Assembly: GCF_018687715.1 (NCBI RefSeq)
Contig: NC_056752.1
Coordinates: forward strand, 4,216,001-4,280,000
Direction of reading: 5' to 3'
Source: Carya illinoinensis
Lineage: Eukaryota; Streptophyta; Magnoliopsida; Fagales; Juglandaceae
DNA: 64,000 nucleotides
Positions 33,713 to 44,610 of the stretch are shown here, in pieces; positions within the stretch are counted from its first letter, which is position 1, and each line of letters begins with the position of its first letter. The notes beneath the pieces were generated by a model. That model ran no database searches. It worked only from the letters and a program-made list of their open reading frames with translations, and had not been told where the DNA came from. The translations under genes were made by a program, and so were the position numbers.

Positions 33713-34990
33713 TCTATTGCCCAGATTACTAACACAAAAAGGGGTGAATTGGATTGTATTTAAAAATTAACAATTATAAGCCAAAAATAAAATATAAAAT
33801 ATAAACAAAACACGAATCAGCAATAAATATAAAGAGTAATGGTAAAAGAGAAGTAAACTCATTATTTTAATGAGCTGCAGCCCCATTGCCTATGTATTTA
33901 CCTCAAGCTATCCTTTAAAGATTCTCAAATTTAACAATCAATCTCCTTCAAGTGAAAATAGAAATCCATGACACATTTAAATAATACCGCTACAAATAAT
34001 CTATGTAGAATACCTTCTACATGTATAATCACCTTACATGTAGTGATTCAACTATTATCTGTGTAGACCATAATTTACACACACAAGAGTTATATATACC
34101 ATTTTACTAATAAAAGAGTTAATAATAGATAGTTTATCATAGAAAACTCCTCAATAAGTGAAATGATAACAATACAGCATAAACTATATCTCTCTCAAAA
34201 TGAACAAGGGTTAAAGTTCAATTAAGAGAAGAGAGATTGAAAGTTTTAAATGAATGTTGTAAAGCCTACAATTGATGTGTCTATGCTCTTGTTGTAAATT
34301 TGAAGATCTCAATTGAGCTATATTTATAGGTATATGAGACTTCATTTTCAAATTTAAAGGGATTTACATGTCAAAAAATACTACAACTCACTTTTCAAAA
34401 CTTTCAAATAAAGTTTCTCCTTTTTGTAATTGTCAAAAACAACATTATTCACTTTTCAAATTTTTCAAATCAGATATTCTAGTTTTCACATATGACAAAA
34501 TGAGCATTATTTTCTTTTCAAACCTTTCAAATAAAAGCACATTTCTTTTGCATATATCAAAAAGAGTATCAATCATTTTTGAAATTTTCAAAACTTATCA
34601 TGCATGTGTGAGATATGACAATCAATCACCTTTCAAATTTTTAAAATTCAAACTTTTAATCATGGTATGTACATTTGAAAGATGACAATCAATAATCTTT
34701 CAAAAATTCAAATTTTAAACTTTTGATTTTCATATATATCATGCACATGTGAAAAATGCAATTTGATACTTTATAAGAAAAGATTCTTTTTTAGTCTAAA
34801 TCCAATTTTGAATTTTTCTAGAGATGTACAAAATTACTCTATGAGTTTTATTTATGACCTTGTTCTTTTTCTTACTTATGTTTGGTTCGTTGATGTGCTT
34901 GGCTCCATTTTATAAACAACTTGAGTTTGAAACTCCTTTATACTCGAATTCATTTGTTATCATTAAGATTCATATGTAGATATATTATTA
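33713..34990. repeat. Probable LTR-like region with degenerate tandem repeats
   Basis: AAAAAGGGGTGAATTGGATT near 33737 is typical of the LTR or primer-adjacent part of several plant retrotransposons. From 34365 to 34760 six or so degenerate units of about 70 bp recur, each with CTTTTCAAANNTTTCAAAT and an ATATGACAAAA/ATATCAAAAA piece. The long open frame at 34368-34685 merely reflects these repeats. Confidence 0.45.
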
Positions 34991-35063
34991 TATAAAGTTT
35001 GAAACCATGGATTCAACATTGTTTACACAAAAAAAAAAAAAATGCAAATAAAAGATACAGACT

Positions 35064-35345
35064 ACTAAAATCCCAACTCTCTACACACATCCTCGACTAC
35101 AGCTATGCGTGTCTCTAGCTGTGTTAGTTGAGTACTAATCATAACTTGAGTCGTAGATATGTCATCAATTTATGTACGTAAATCATAGATGCTAGTATTA
35201 ATCTCTGTACTTAGTCAAAGATGGAACTTCGAATCTCCACTTGCACTGTAGCAATTATCGCTAATGTCTTTCCACTAATCTCTATATGCACTATATCTGC
35301 CATCTCCTCACAAGTAGTTGTGCATGATGCATCGGCTTACATGAA
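35064..35345 (-). pseudogene. C-terminal fragment of a coiled-coil protein, possibly a CACTA gene
   Basis: Minus-strand reading gives TSIYDLRT, a stop, then IDDISTTQVMISTQLTQLET, continuing as RIAVVEDVCRELGF to a stop at 35064; upstream, in another frame, EEMADIVHIEISGKTLAIIA. The heptad-like spacing of hydrophobic residues suggests a coiled coil, as in the tails of CACTA second genes. Its strand would fit the CACTA terminus at 32990 if the intervening LTR-like region is a later insertion. This link is inference. Confidence 0.35.
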
Positions 35346-35989
35346 AGTCTCATCAGCCGATACTCCATGATCTTTCGAGTGTGCATCTTTTTAAATATTG
35401 ACTTACTATGGAATAGGAGCACGAGGACGAAGTCTCAAGTAAGGCAAGGCAATGGGGCAATGACCCCAGCCCCATATCTGGCCCCCCCAATAGAGGTAGG
35501 GGACGCATTGGGCCCAACCCCATCCAGGTTTTCCTCCGTGCCACATTATATTATATATATATACATATTTATATTTTAAAAAAACCCTCTAGCCATAAAA
35601 CAATGTTGCTTTATGGCTGGGGTTCTTTATAACAAATCGACGTTGTTAAGTCCCCTCCTCCCCCCCCCCCCCCCACTCCCATTGGCCCCTTCTCTCTTTG
35701 TCATCTAAAACCCTTTCACTGCCCAATCTCTCTCTCTCTTTCTCTCTCTACTCTGTCATCATTCATCTGTCATATGCCGTCTACTCCATTGCTAAAGGTA
35801 AGTTTTAAATCGATCCGCTTTTTCTTTTTTCTTTTTTCTTTTTTTTTTTGAGTTGTGGAGATTGGAGGGAGAATAGGATTAAATGTAGGAGTTGGAGGAT
35901 GAGATTGTGTCATTGTGAATTATGTGTTATGGAGAATTGATTTGTGTGCATATGTTTTGTTGATTTTGTTATTTTTTTGTGTAATTTTT

Positions 35990-36245
35990 ATGACTTTAGG
36001 GTTTTGGATTAGAACTGTAAAGTAGTTTAGGGTTTTAATTGATTGAAGCCTCTAAATTAATTTAGGTCTACCCTAAATCAAGTTAAATTTAGGGTTTCAA
36101 TCTAAAACCCTAAATTAAGTTAAGGTTTACGTAAACTCTAACTTAATTTAGGGTTTCCCTACATTAATTTTGCATTTTTAGTGGATCTCTAAATTAATTT
36201 AGGGTTTTTATCTAAAAATCTAAATTAATTTAGGGAAACCCTAAG
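35990..36245. repeat. Cluster of telomere-like TTTAGGG / AAACCCTAA motifs
   Basis: At least seven TTTAGGG or CCCTAAA units occur (about 35994, 36027, 36088, 36107, 36148, 36200, 36232), several inside longer TTAATTTAGGGTTT repeats and palindromes. They are spaced, not head-to-tail, so this is a telobox-rich repeat block more than a telomere remnant. It lies about 0.5 kb before the hAT transposase start. Confidence 0.7.
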
Positions 36246-36401
36246 TTACAATTGATTTGAAAGTTCGTTGGATTGTTTATTTAAAACATTAACTGATTTG
36301 AAAATTCAAAATTGATTTGAATACATACAATTGATTTAAAAATTGTATTTTATATTAATTACTAAGAATTGCTGAATATACAATTGATGTTAGTGGCTAT
36401 G

Positions 36402-36530
36402 AATATGTGGTGTTGTAGTAAATCTATGGTGGTGATGTGAATTGGTGGTGTTGCTATGAATCTGTGGTGTTGTTGTGAATTTGTGGTGGTGATGTGAATA
36501 TATGGTGTTGCTGTGAATATGTGGTGTTAA
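36402..36530. repeat. GTGGTGTTGNTGTGAAT minisatellite
   Basis: Six degenerate units of about 20 bp, such as TGGTGTTGCTATGAATC and TGGTGGTGATGTGAATA, follow one another just upstream of the hAT coding remnant. Confidence 0.7.
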
Positions 36531-36563
36531 TGTTAGTGGCATGTTTTAATTTCAAATTTTTTA

Positions 36564-38735
36564 ATGTTTTGGGGAATGTCTACTCTATTAGATTTTAGTA
36601 ATAACTCTCCTCCTACTACCCCTACACCTAACCTTACAATTGCCACTAACTGTACAAACCCTAGTTCTAACCCTATGCCTATGGAGATAGAACCTTGCCC
36701 CACTCCCAAGCCCACACAAAGCAAGAAACCAATTTCCATAATTTAATCTCACTTTACCAAACTAGAGGGTGATAACCCAAATAACCACCAAGTGTAACCA
36801 TTGTGGTAAAGTCTATAGATGCCACTATAAGAAATGTAGTACATCACAATTACAAGTTCATTTAGAAGAACAATGCAAGAAAAGTCTAATATTAAAATCA
36901 TTATAAGAGAAGAGTCAATCTAGACTAGAGATTGGGGGGGAAAAAAAGAAGAAGATGGATGTGAGTAGTAGCCTTAGTGCAAACGTTGAAGGTGTATACT
37001 AAATATGATTCCAATGGGTGTAGAAGAAAGTTAGCTCGTATGGTGATCATGAATAAGCTACCTTTTCAGTTTGTGGAGGGGAGATGGTTCCAAGAATATT
37101 CTAATTTATCGGAACTTAGATTTAATTTTCCTCCTCGCCACACAATGGCAAAGTATATTAAAAAACATTACAAGAAAGAGAAATATTTGTTGAGGGGCGA
37201 ATTGGCAAATCAAGTAGTTTGCCTCACTACCAATAATTAGACATCCTTCCAAAACTATAATTACACCTTTGACTATGTATTTTATTGATTATGATTGGAC
37301 ACTACACAAAAAAAAAATGTAAATTTTTGTCAAATTTTCATTCACAAGAGTGAGATGCTTGGAAAGGCCGTGGAGGCCACAATAAAGGAGTGAGGGTTGG
37401 CATGGGTATTAACAGTTATGTTGATAATGCATTGTCTAACGATGTCACTTTGGGACATCTTAGGACCTCTTTGGGGGGCAAAAAAGATAATTTTGAGTGG
37501 TGATTGTTTGCATGTTAGATGTGTTGCATATATTTTGAATTTAAGTGTCACTCATGGTTTGAAAGATCTTGATGACTCGGTTGCACAAGCCAGAATAGTT
37601 GTGATATTTGTGAGATCTTCTTTTGCTAGATTAGATAAATTCAAGACTGCTGGGAGAAATGCAGGTAGAACATCCAAGAAAGGCATTTGTATTGATGTTT
37701 CTACAAGATGGAACTCAATATTTTTTATGTTGGAGGTGGCCCAAAAATATAAGGCAACCTTTGCATTATTGAACGATGAAGATATTCAATATGTCAAGTA
37801 TTTTGATGAGCACTGTATATTAGAAAAACCTATTGATGATGATTGTGAGGTTATTGCTACTTTTATAGATTTTTTTGGACTTTTCTATGAGGTCACATTG
37901 AGGCTATCTGGTTCTTTATACCCTACATCCAATAATTTCTATTAGCAAATATGTAAAGTGAAAGAATAATTAGATGAAATGTGTAAAGTGACCATATTAG
38001 AATGCGGGAGATGGCATTGATGATAAGGTTCAAATATGACAAGTATTGGAGAGTTTGAGTAGGCTAAATATTTTTTTATATGTAATTGTGTCTCGTGACC
38101 CCTTAATCAATATTAACGGCATAGTATATGATTTGGGACTTGTGCACGGGAATGCACAGGCTGGGCTTATTGGGACAATGGTTAGAGAAATCCTTAGTAA
38201 ATTGTTTGATGAGCTTACCGTGATTAGGAGTGGCAATGCACCTAACCTACACCTAATTCTCCCTCGCCCCCCCCCCCCCCCCCCCCCGCCCCCTCTTCTC
38301 ACAAGCTAGGTTGGGAAAAAGTGTAGGTCGTTATGAGGTGAGAGGTTGAAATCAAACTCTTACTAGTCCGTCAATTTACAGAGGCAAAGTCAGAGGTAGG
38401 TAGATATTTGGCAGTGGATCTTCTCCCATATACATGAGACTTTGATATATATTAGCATGATGGAAGACCAGTCTAGTGAAATATCCCATCCTTAGAGAGA
38501 TAATCTGCAATATTTTGGTCATCCTTATTAGCACCATTGCCTCAGAGTCAACATTTAGTACCAGAGGGCACATATTGGATTCATATCAGAGTTCATTGTC
38601 TGTTACCATTATGAAAGCATTGATTTGCACACAGAATTGGATCAACGGGATGGAAATTCATGTTCCGAATGTTCTTGACTTTAAGGAGACCAACAAGAAG
38701 AAGGGTGGTGGTCATACCTATGCTGTAATATGACT
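36564..38735 (+). pseudogene. hAT-family transposase pseudogene
   Basis: hAT transposases cut and paste elements of the Ac/hobo group. A BED-type zinc finger is visible around 36745-36900 (SHFTKLEGDNPNNHQV, then in a shifted frame CNHCGKVYRCHYKKC). The central part follows: NKLPFQFVEGRWFQEYSN (37050-37110), an RCVAYILNLSVTHGL box (37515-37560) and DVSTRWNSIFFMLEVAQ (37690-37750). The hATC dimerisation domain is at 38476-38700: YPILREIICNILVI, ASESTFSTRG, ALICTQNWI. Stops and shifts separate these parts, and a foreign C-rich stretch (about 38225-38440) precedes the hATC part. The usual histidine of the RC.AH.LNL motif is Tyr here. GC-rich sequence at 35430-35530 may be the 5' end of the element; its inverted repeats were not identified. 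Confidence 0.8.
38267..38292. repeat. C-run of 21 bases within a C-rich tract
   Basis: Uninterrupted C from 38267 to 38287, then GCCCCC. A similar C-run of about 15 occurs at 35660-35674. On the minus strand these are G-runs able to form quadruplexes; lengths in assemblies of such runs are unreliable. Confidence 0.8.
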
Positions 38736-39459
38736 TCGTGGTGTTGAACCCACAATTGCCATTGGCCATAGGTTTGTACAATTTATATTGTCGCTTAATT
38801 ATTCTTTGTATTTATATAACTTTTGGTATCTAATTGTCCCAAGCCCAAGGACCAAATGATCTATTCTCATCTTGATTTCCATCTCATCTTAGTTAGTCAG
38901 ATTTTAGTTTGTAATTTTTCATTTCTAATATATATTTGTAATTTTTATTTTTATTTCTTATTTATAATTTTAATTTATTTTCCTATTAAATTGGTAATGT
39001 TTCAGATTTTATGATCTCACAGTCTCACAGTAGGCAATATTAATTACATGTATTTTCCACTCATGGCCACCCCAAATATCAAACAACTCACTTATTTGTA
39101 TAGTTGTAAGTGATTCACTTAGTTTTAATGTTGCTACAATCTCTCATATATGTTTGTAATTTTGTAATTGTTTTCTTTTTAATTTGCATTATTCTAATAG
39201 ATTAGTTATGATTATTAATTTATTACTTAGTAATTTTGTAGTTGCTTCCAACATAATAATATATTATTTTTATTATTGTAAATTGCTTTTTCTTTTTGTT
39301 ATTTTTATTTTTTAAAGCTTTTTAGGCTGGTTTTGGCCCATTTTTGGGCCAATTTTAGCTATTTATGGGCTGATGGTCCCTTTGGGCGACCGGGGGGCAA
39401 ACGGATAGAGTGTCCTCCCTAGCAACTTGGTAACCCAACCTCTAAGACCGGTGGTGGAT
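38736..39459. other. AT-rich sequence after the hAT remnant
   Basis: No gene recognised. GGCCCATTTTTGGGCC-type palindromic sequence (about 39335-39352) followed by GGGCGACCGGGGGGCAAACG (39383-39402) might belong to the hAT terminal region. Confidence 0.4.
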
Positions 39460-40205
39460 TACAGGGTGGAGGAGTTGATCAGTCCAATTAATTCCAGTAC
39501 ACGCTTAGCAAAATCTATTTGGACCCCGGCATGTAGCAGAAATCATGTGATCAGGATCCCAAATGGCAATATATCCATCGTAATATACTGAACCTCTGAT
39601 TGAATCCTATCAAATATACAACCCACTAGGTTGATAGGCACCCCACGAGTGACGTGTGTCATAAACTTCACTCGATCCATGCCAACCTTTGTCATGTGCT
39701 GTCGAGAATCAATGTTGTTGGCGATGCTTTAGTTCATAATTTTGAATATATTAGATAAATCTGTCTGTTTGATGCTTTTCATCCCATCATAGGGAGAAGC
39801 ATCTGGACCAACAATCAACTCTCTCACCTCATGATCAACTAGAGCATCAAGTTCATCTCTTAAAGATCTCTCATCCTCAGCCGTCTCCCATCACCCATAG
39901 TTGTAGACTCTCTGAGCACCACGTTTGGATATGCAGTGCACAATCAAGGAATATTAATAAAATAAATGAGTCTATCTGCTGAAAATATAATTAAGGCTCT
40001 TAGGATCTAGATTGTGTATGCCCATCTGTCATCTAGGTTGGCACCAACAAGCTCTTTATAGAACTCAGAGATGATGTCTATATAAGAAATGAGGTCTCAT
40101 GCTTCATCCTTTTGGTCGATGATTGGTATCCAACCACGATCGATGAAGACTGATGTTAAGGAATGACCCTCCTAGATAAGAGTCAGAAAGTCAGAGATCT
40201 TTACC
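39460..40205 (-). pseudogene. Remnant resembling the putative plant transposon protein domain
   Basis: Minus-strand reading from about 40170 gives FIDRGWIPIIDQKDEA, a stop, DLISYIDIISEFYKELVGAN, DDRWAYTI and, after a shift, DELDALVDHEVRELIVGPDA. It continues as SNIFKIMN, a stop, NNIDSRQHMTKVGMDRVKFM, THVTRGVPINLVGCIFDRIQ, ending near 39470. RGW near the start, RQH in the middle and the late hydrophobic block fit the putative plant transposon protein domain found beside gypsy-like elements. At least five stops or shifts show it is dead. The identification is from memory of the family and is moderate. Confidence 0.5.
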
Positions 40206-40670
40206 TGAATACAGTTTTTTTTTTTTTTTTTTTTTGTAAAACTGTTGAGCTATGTATTTTGAGAATAAAGCATTTTGTAAACTAGGTAGATGTTCCTCCC
40301 AAGAAAGTGGCTATAGGTTTTAATATGTAACTAATGGGACTGTCTTATATTTTGACAAATGTGGTATTTTAACCTTTGAAGTTATGAAAGCAAATGGGAA
40401 GATCCTTATTATAAATTTTTAGTATGTTATTTACATATAAAAAATATAGGTAGGACAAAATGTAGCAACTCATCCTATTTTTGGGGGGGTTGTTACATTG
40501 TGCAAATCTGTAGATAACCAAGTAGAACATAAATCATTGTTTTTGTCACTGAAGTGATATTCTCAAAACAAAAGTCATGTTTACCCCCTAGCAAGGTTGT
40601 GCAATCTGTGGATATCCAAGCAAAATATAAATTACTCGTTTGCCAAAATAGTTTGCACTCAAATAGAGGC
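40206..40670. other. Spacer, T-run, nothing recognised
   Basis: A T-run of about 22 lies at 40214-40235. No open frame of note. Confidence 0.4.
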
Positions 40671-40800
40671 CACTCCTATAACCCGTGGTAGGGCCGAAGG
40701 CCACTACTATTACTTGTGGAACTATCACCCATAGCTAGGTCGGAGGCCACTTCTATTAGTCGTGGCTAGGCTCAAGGCCACTACTATAACTCGTGACATA
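40671..40800. repeat. Degenerate GGCCACTACTATAAC tandem repeat
   Basis: Four units open with AGGCCACTCCTATAACCCGT, AGGCCACTACTATTACTTGT, AGGCCACTTCTATTAGTCGT and AGGCCACTACTATAACTCGT. Spacing is 31-46 bp. Non-coding; arrays like this occur in LTRs and spacers. Confidence 0.75.
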
Positions 40801-41205
40801 GTCATAAGCAAAGCAAAACAAAATCTTATGCTTCAGGGATTTTCAAATGCAATATAATATCTTAACATTTTTGAGCAGATACACATCATATAATAAAACA
40901 AAAATTGTATACTCACCTTCACATTTTATGTAGTACAGAAATAAAGTATAAAAATTGCTCATATCAAACTAATCGTGATAAAATATCATATTTCACGAGT
41001 TTAGAACAAAGGCTAATGCAAAAAAATAATCGAGGTTGTTTTTATAACAAAATATGCAAATTTTGCATCGAGTCAACCTGAGTTAGTTTTAGGCAAAGTC
41101 TAGTAATATAGGGACACCGCTTACCAAAACTTTTCAACTTCTCTTAATTTTCCCACAAAAGTACCCTGCAATTATTGATCGTCACCTAAACATAATTATC
41201 TATTG
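40801..41205. other. Spacer, nothing recognised
   Basis: AT-rich, no informative open frame. Confidence 0.4.
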
Positions 41206-41600
41206 GAGATTTTAGGTGAAGGAGATGTTATCCTGATCATGAAGGCTTATCAATATCGGAGATCAAGTGAATTGCTTGTTGATGGGTTGCTATTTTTGAC
41301 AATCTCTCTTTCCAGCTAGGAAACCCTGGTCGCCAACAAAGGCCCAAGTATTGTTGACGCTGGTGTTGGAGTGTGCTCCCCAGTTGATTAAGGACTTACC
41401 AAGAGGAGAGTAAACCGAAGAGAAAAGCAGAAGGGAAGTGAAATGTAGAGGTGAGAGAAGATAAAGTTGGGAAAGAAGCTTATGGAAGGGAAGAACTTCC
41501 ATGGATATTCTGGTAAGGATTGTTGCTTTTTCAATAGTTCTGGGTTTCTAAGAATAGAATAAATTAAGGTGGGGGTAACCATCATGAATGAAAGTCATCT
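41206..41600 (-). pseudogene. 5' fragment of a malectin-like receptor kinase gene
   Basis: Minus-strand 41502-41290 encodes a signal-peptide-like start (LYLLSPLHFTSLLLFSSVYS) and the beginning of the mature domain (INWGAHSNTSVNNTWAFVGD), about 70 codons. It is clearly homologous in DNA and protein to the 5' end of the pseudogene at 53854-53519, where the same site reads SNCGAHSNTNVD; here the conserved Cys is Trp. The rest of the gene is missing: homology ends near 41240. An abortive duplicate of the receptor family. Confidence 0.75.
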
Positions 41601-41963
41601 TGGCTATTCATGCATCATAGTGGAACTCTTATGACTTGGAAATATATATATCATTCCACCAATTTCATTAAAAAGGGCAGTGATGGAGTAATGCTAGGAT
41701 ATATAAGTTTTATGCACGCTCTTCGAAAAAAATGGAGTCTATTATTAAAAAAATTAATTTTTTTTCATTTAGATCTCATATTTATCCACTTTTTTTCAAA
41801 TAAAATACGTAAGATTTGCACACTCCAAGATTGTGCCCAACCCAATATGGGAAACATTTGTAAGTGGGTTTTCTTAGAATAAATAAATAGACCCAAAGTG
41901 ATTGAAAAACTTGTAAAAAGGTTTGATTTTAGCGGTTATTGCGTTATATATATGAAAAGAATA

Positions 41964-42231
41964 CGACGGTCCAAACCTTCAAGAGGGGCAAGCCAAGACT
42001 TGAACAGAATGCTGTGTAATTTCCCAATCAATAATTGATTTCAAATGGAAGGCCGCACTAACACTGAAATATTGGACAGGTTAGCTTAGAAAGCACAAAA
42101 AAAAAAAAAAAAAAAATGACTGTCCAAACCTTCAAGAGGGGCGAGCCAAGATTTGAACAGCATGCTCTCTAATTTCCCAATCAATAATTGATTTCAAATG
42201 GATGGCTGCACTAAAGCTGAAATACTCCCAT
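41964..42231. repeat. About 112-bp direct duplication with an A-run between copies
   Basis: Copies at about 41966-42075 and 42120-42230 share GTCCAAACCTTCAAGAGGGG and TTTCCCAATCAATAATTGAT; they differ at about a dozen positions. Between them lies GCACAAAAAAAA ending in an A-run at about 42097-42115. Confidence 0.85.
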
Positions 42232-42659
42232 GACATGGGAGTATCTCTCTCTTCGTATAAACTTTTTTTTTTTTTCTGTTTTTGTGCATATTGGATATAA
42301 TCTTAATCCTTTCCTGCAATCTTATAAAAAAATGATACACATAATTCTTTTCAACATTTTTTTATGTAATTCTATTTTAAACAAGAGATATTTTTATAAA
42401 CTAACTAATAAAAATAGCATCGGTTTTTACAAAAATACTTTTAATTTAAAATAGTTTTATAAAGAGTTATAAAAACAATTGTACGTAGATCATTGCTCAT
42501 AAAAATAGTCCCCAACTGTAGTTGCTTGGCCTAAAAGAACCATGTCAGTCTTCTCTCTCAAATTTCTTAAAATAAAGATCTCAAATAAACATATAGACAT
42601 ATAAAATAATATTGTAACAATGTAATGTTTTGGCATCAAAATGAAGATATAGGTGGTTG
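42232..42659. other. AT-rich spacer, nothing recognised
   Basis: Open frame 42230-42454 is hydrophobic low-complexity without a known domain; treated as chance. Confidence 0.4.
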
Positions 42660-43013
42660 AAAATTTTAAGGCGATGCTAAGAAAATGAGATGAGATAAGA
42701 AATCTATAAATAATAGTGAAATGATTTTGGAATAGTAATAAAATAATTTAAATTATGATATTTTATAGGTTTTTGAATAATTAGAAAAAAAAAGTTGAAT
42801 ACAAATATTTTTAAATTAAAATATTATTAGAATATAATTTTTTAATATTATTTTTGTTTTGATATTTGAAAAAGTTAGATTATTTTTTGTGTTTTGTTTG
42901 TAAGTTTGGAAAAATTGTAATAATTAGATAAAAAAGTTGAAAAATTGCAATTGAGAAATGTCTATATTTAAATTATGTTTAGAAATAAAATGAGATGAGA
43001 TAATCCCATCTTC
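42660..43013 (+). mobile_element. AT-rich MITE family, copy B
   Basis: Bounded by two AAAATGAGATGAGATAA stretches (about 42683 and 42988) in direct orientation. The interior shares AATAGTAATAAAATAATTTA, AATATTATTAGAATATAATT and GTTTGTAAGTTTGGAAAAAT-type blocks with copies A and C. Confidence 0.65.
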
Positions 43014-43689
43014 CAAATAACCCCTAACACAAAACCAACAATACGCTTAGAGGTAGGGTTGTACAACAAACGACAAATCGGCTGGCATTGACACAAACAG
43101 ATCGTCGGAGCACGGAAAAAGTTTGCCAACGGTAGAAATTCCTTAAAATCAACACCAGCCAATATGGTTCTAGTTTAAACCTTGTTCAAACTGTCGAACT
43201 AGCTGATTAAATATATAGATATATTTTTATATATATAGTATTTAAAATGATGCCATTCCATTTAATTTTAAGTGAAACGACATTCGTCGTTTTATACGTA
43301 ATATATTTAAAAATATATATAAGTAGAACGACACCATTTGATTTTAAACCAAATGGCGTCGTTTCGATTTGAACTCATCTTCTTCCTCTCCCCTCTTCTT
43401 CTCCATTTTGTCTCATTCTCTCTCTCTTCTCCCAAACTGCAACACTTTCTCTCTCTACACTCTCAGACGAACCTCACTACTAAGGGGATGGAGAACTGCC
43501 ACAGTTGGTACGACCAGTATTTTTCTTTCCCATTAGTCGATCCTATCGGTTCTTCCATGCAAACCCTTTATATCGATCGACATCGATTTTAGTCAAAAAC
43601 CAAGCCAATATGATCATCTTTCACCCTTAGCTTAGTTAGAGGGATATTGGGTGTGAAGCTCAGTCAAGTGGGGCTTGAGGGTCTCACGG
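43014..43689. other. Intergenic, no gene recognised
   Basis: An open frame at 43338-43592 begins MILNQMASFRFELIF with a hydrophobic stretch but has no known domain; it may be chance. Confidence 0.4.
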
Positions 43690-43830
43690 GGCTAGTTCTC
43701 TACTTTTCGCATTTTTCTGGATCAAATTTTCAAATGGAGTTTATCCCATTTTATTAGAACTCAATTAGACTAACTTTTGAGTCTTCGACATTGACAAGGC
43801 CGACAAAAAAGTCATCACATTAATAGTTGT
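43690..43830. repeat. Segment duplicated at about 51045-51180
   Basis: Shared blocks include AGTTCTCTA, GAGTTTATCC, TTTTATTA and CAATTAGACTAACTTTTGA followed by CATTGA.AAGGCC. The partner lies beside the extra C-terminal receptor-kinase fragment, suggesting that a larger segment was duplicated. Confidence 0.7.
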
Positions 43831-44036
43831 TCGAAATATTTTCAAATTAATTATATTTATATATTATTATTATTATTATTAACATTTAAAATTTATTTTA
43901 AAATTTATGAATTATTTTGAAGAGAGTTGAATTATGGAAAATTTATGAGCTATATGGCTTTATAGTTATAATAAAATGGGTCTATATTACAAGTCAAAGT
44001 AGATGTTTGGCTTAGTGGTGTAGAACAATTAGGCCT

Positions 44037-44215
44037 AGTATGGATATTAAAATAATTTAAACTTATTTCATCTCATATCATCATTACAATTTTTTCAAAA
44101 TTCCAAACAAAATATAATAAATAATTTAACATTTTCAAATCTCAAATAAAAAATAATATTCTAATAATATTTTATTCAATTTTCAACTCACTATCCAAAT
44201 CAAGTCTTAGATTTG
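44037..44215 (-). mobile_element. AT-rich MITE family, copy C
   Basis: Reversed, it reads TTTGGATAGTGAGTTGAAAA, then AATATTATTAGAATATTATT, TTGTTTGGAATTTTGAAAAA and ATGATATGAGATGAAATAAG, matching copies A and B. Shorter than the others. Confidence 0.65.
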
Positions 44216-44548
44216 AACAAGTGAGAAGGAATTCAAACCGCACCCTTGTCAAGAAGCATTTTTAATCCTTCATGAAGAGGATGACTCCATACGGACCTGG
44301 GCTTGTGTGTGGCCAGCCAACCCAAGACACAAGGCACAACTAGTGCCTTGTAGCAGGTCCATGAGGCATGTAGCCCACTAGCCCAGCTCTCTTGATGAAA
44401 AATTTTCTTGAGGGACGTGTTAGCTAGATCTGAACCATTGCAATCTGGTAGGTGAACGTGCACACAACCGTTGGACCTGGTACAATCCGAGTTACTTGGC
44501 AGTAGGTATAATATATATACATGTTGGGAATCGATTAGAAACAAAACA
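44216..44548. other. Spacer left of the LINE, nothing recognised
   Basis: GC-richer than its neighbours but no convincing frame on either strand. Confidence 0.4.
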
Positions 44549-44610
44549 AAATGTAATAACTTTTTTTTTTTTTCGATGGAAAGAAACCTTTCATTCAACA
44601 GATATTAGCA

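Noticed and set aside
34368..34685. 105-codon open frame
   Set aside because: Produced by the tandem TTTCAAA repeat; no domain and phenylalanine/serine/lysine-rich composition dictated by the repeat.
36000..36240. Interstitial telomere
   Set aside because: TTTAGGG units are scattered and in both orientations, not head-to-tail.
37290..37312. CACTACACAAAAAAAAAA as a possible CACTA terminus
   Set aside because: Lies inside the hAT coding remnant, lacks the CACTACAA octamer and is not followed by subterminal repeats.
38030..38309. Polyproline/polyglycine frames
   Set aside because: Caused by the 21-base C-run.
40660..40800. Short spaced repeats resembling a CRISPR array
   Set aside because: Repeats are degenerate with uneven spacing, and the context is a plant nuclear genome.
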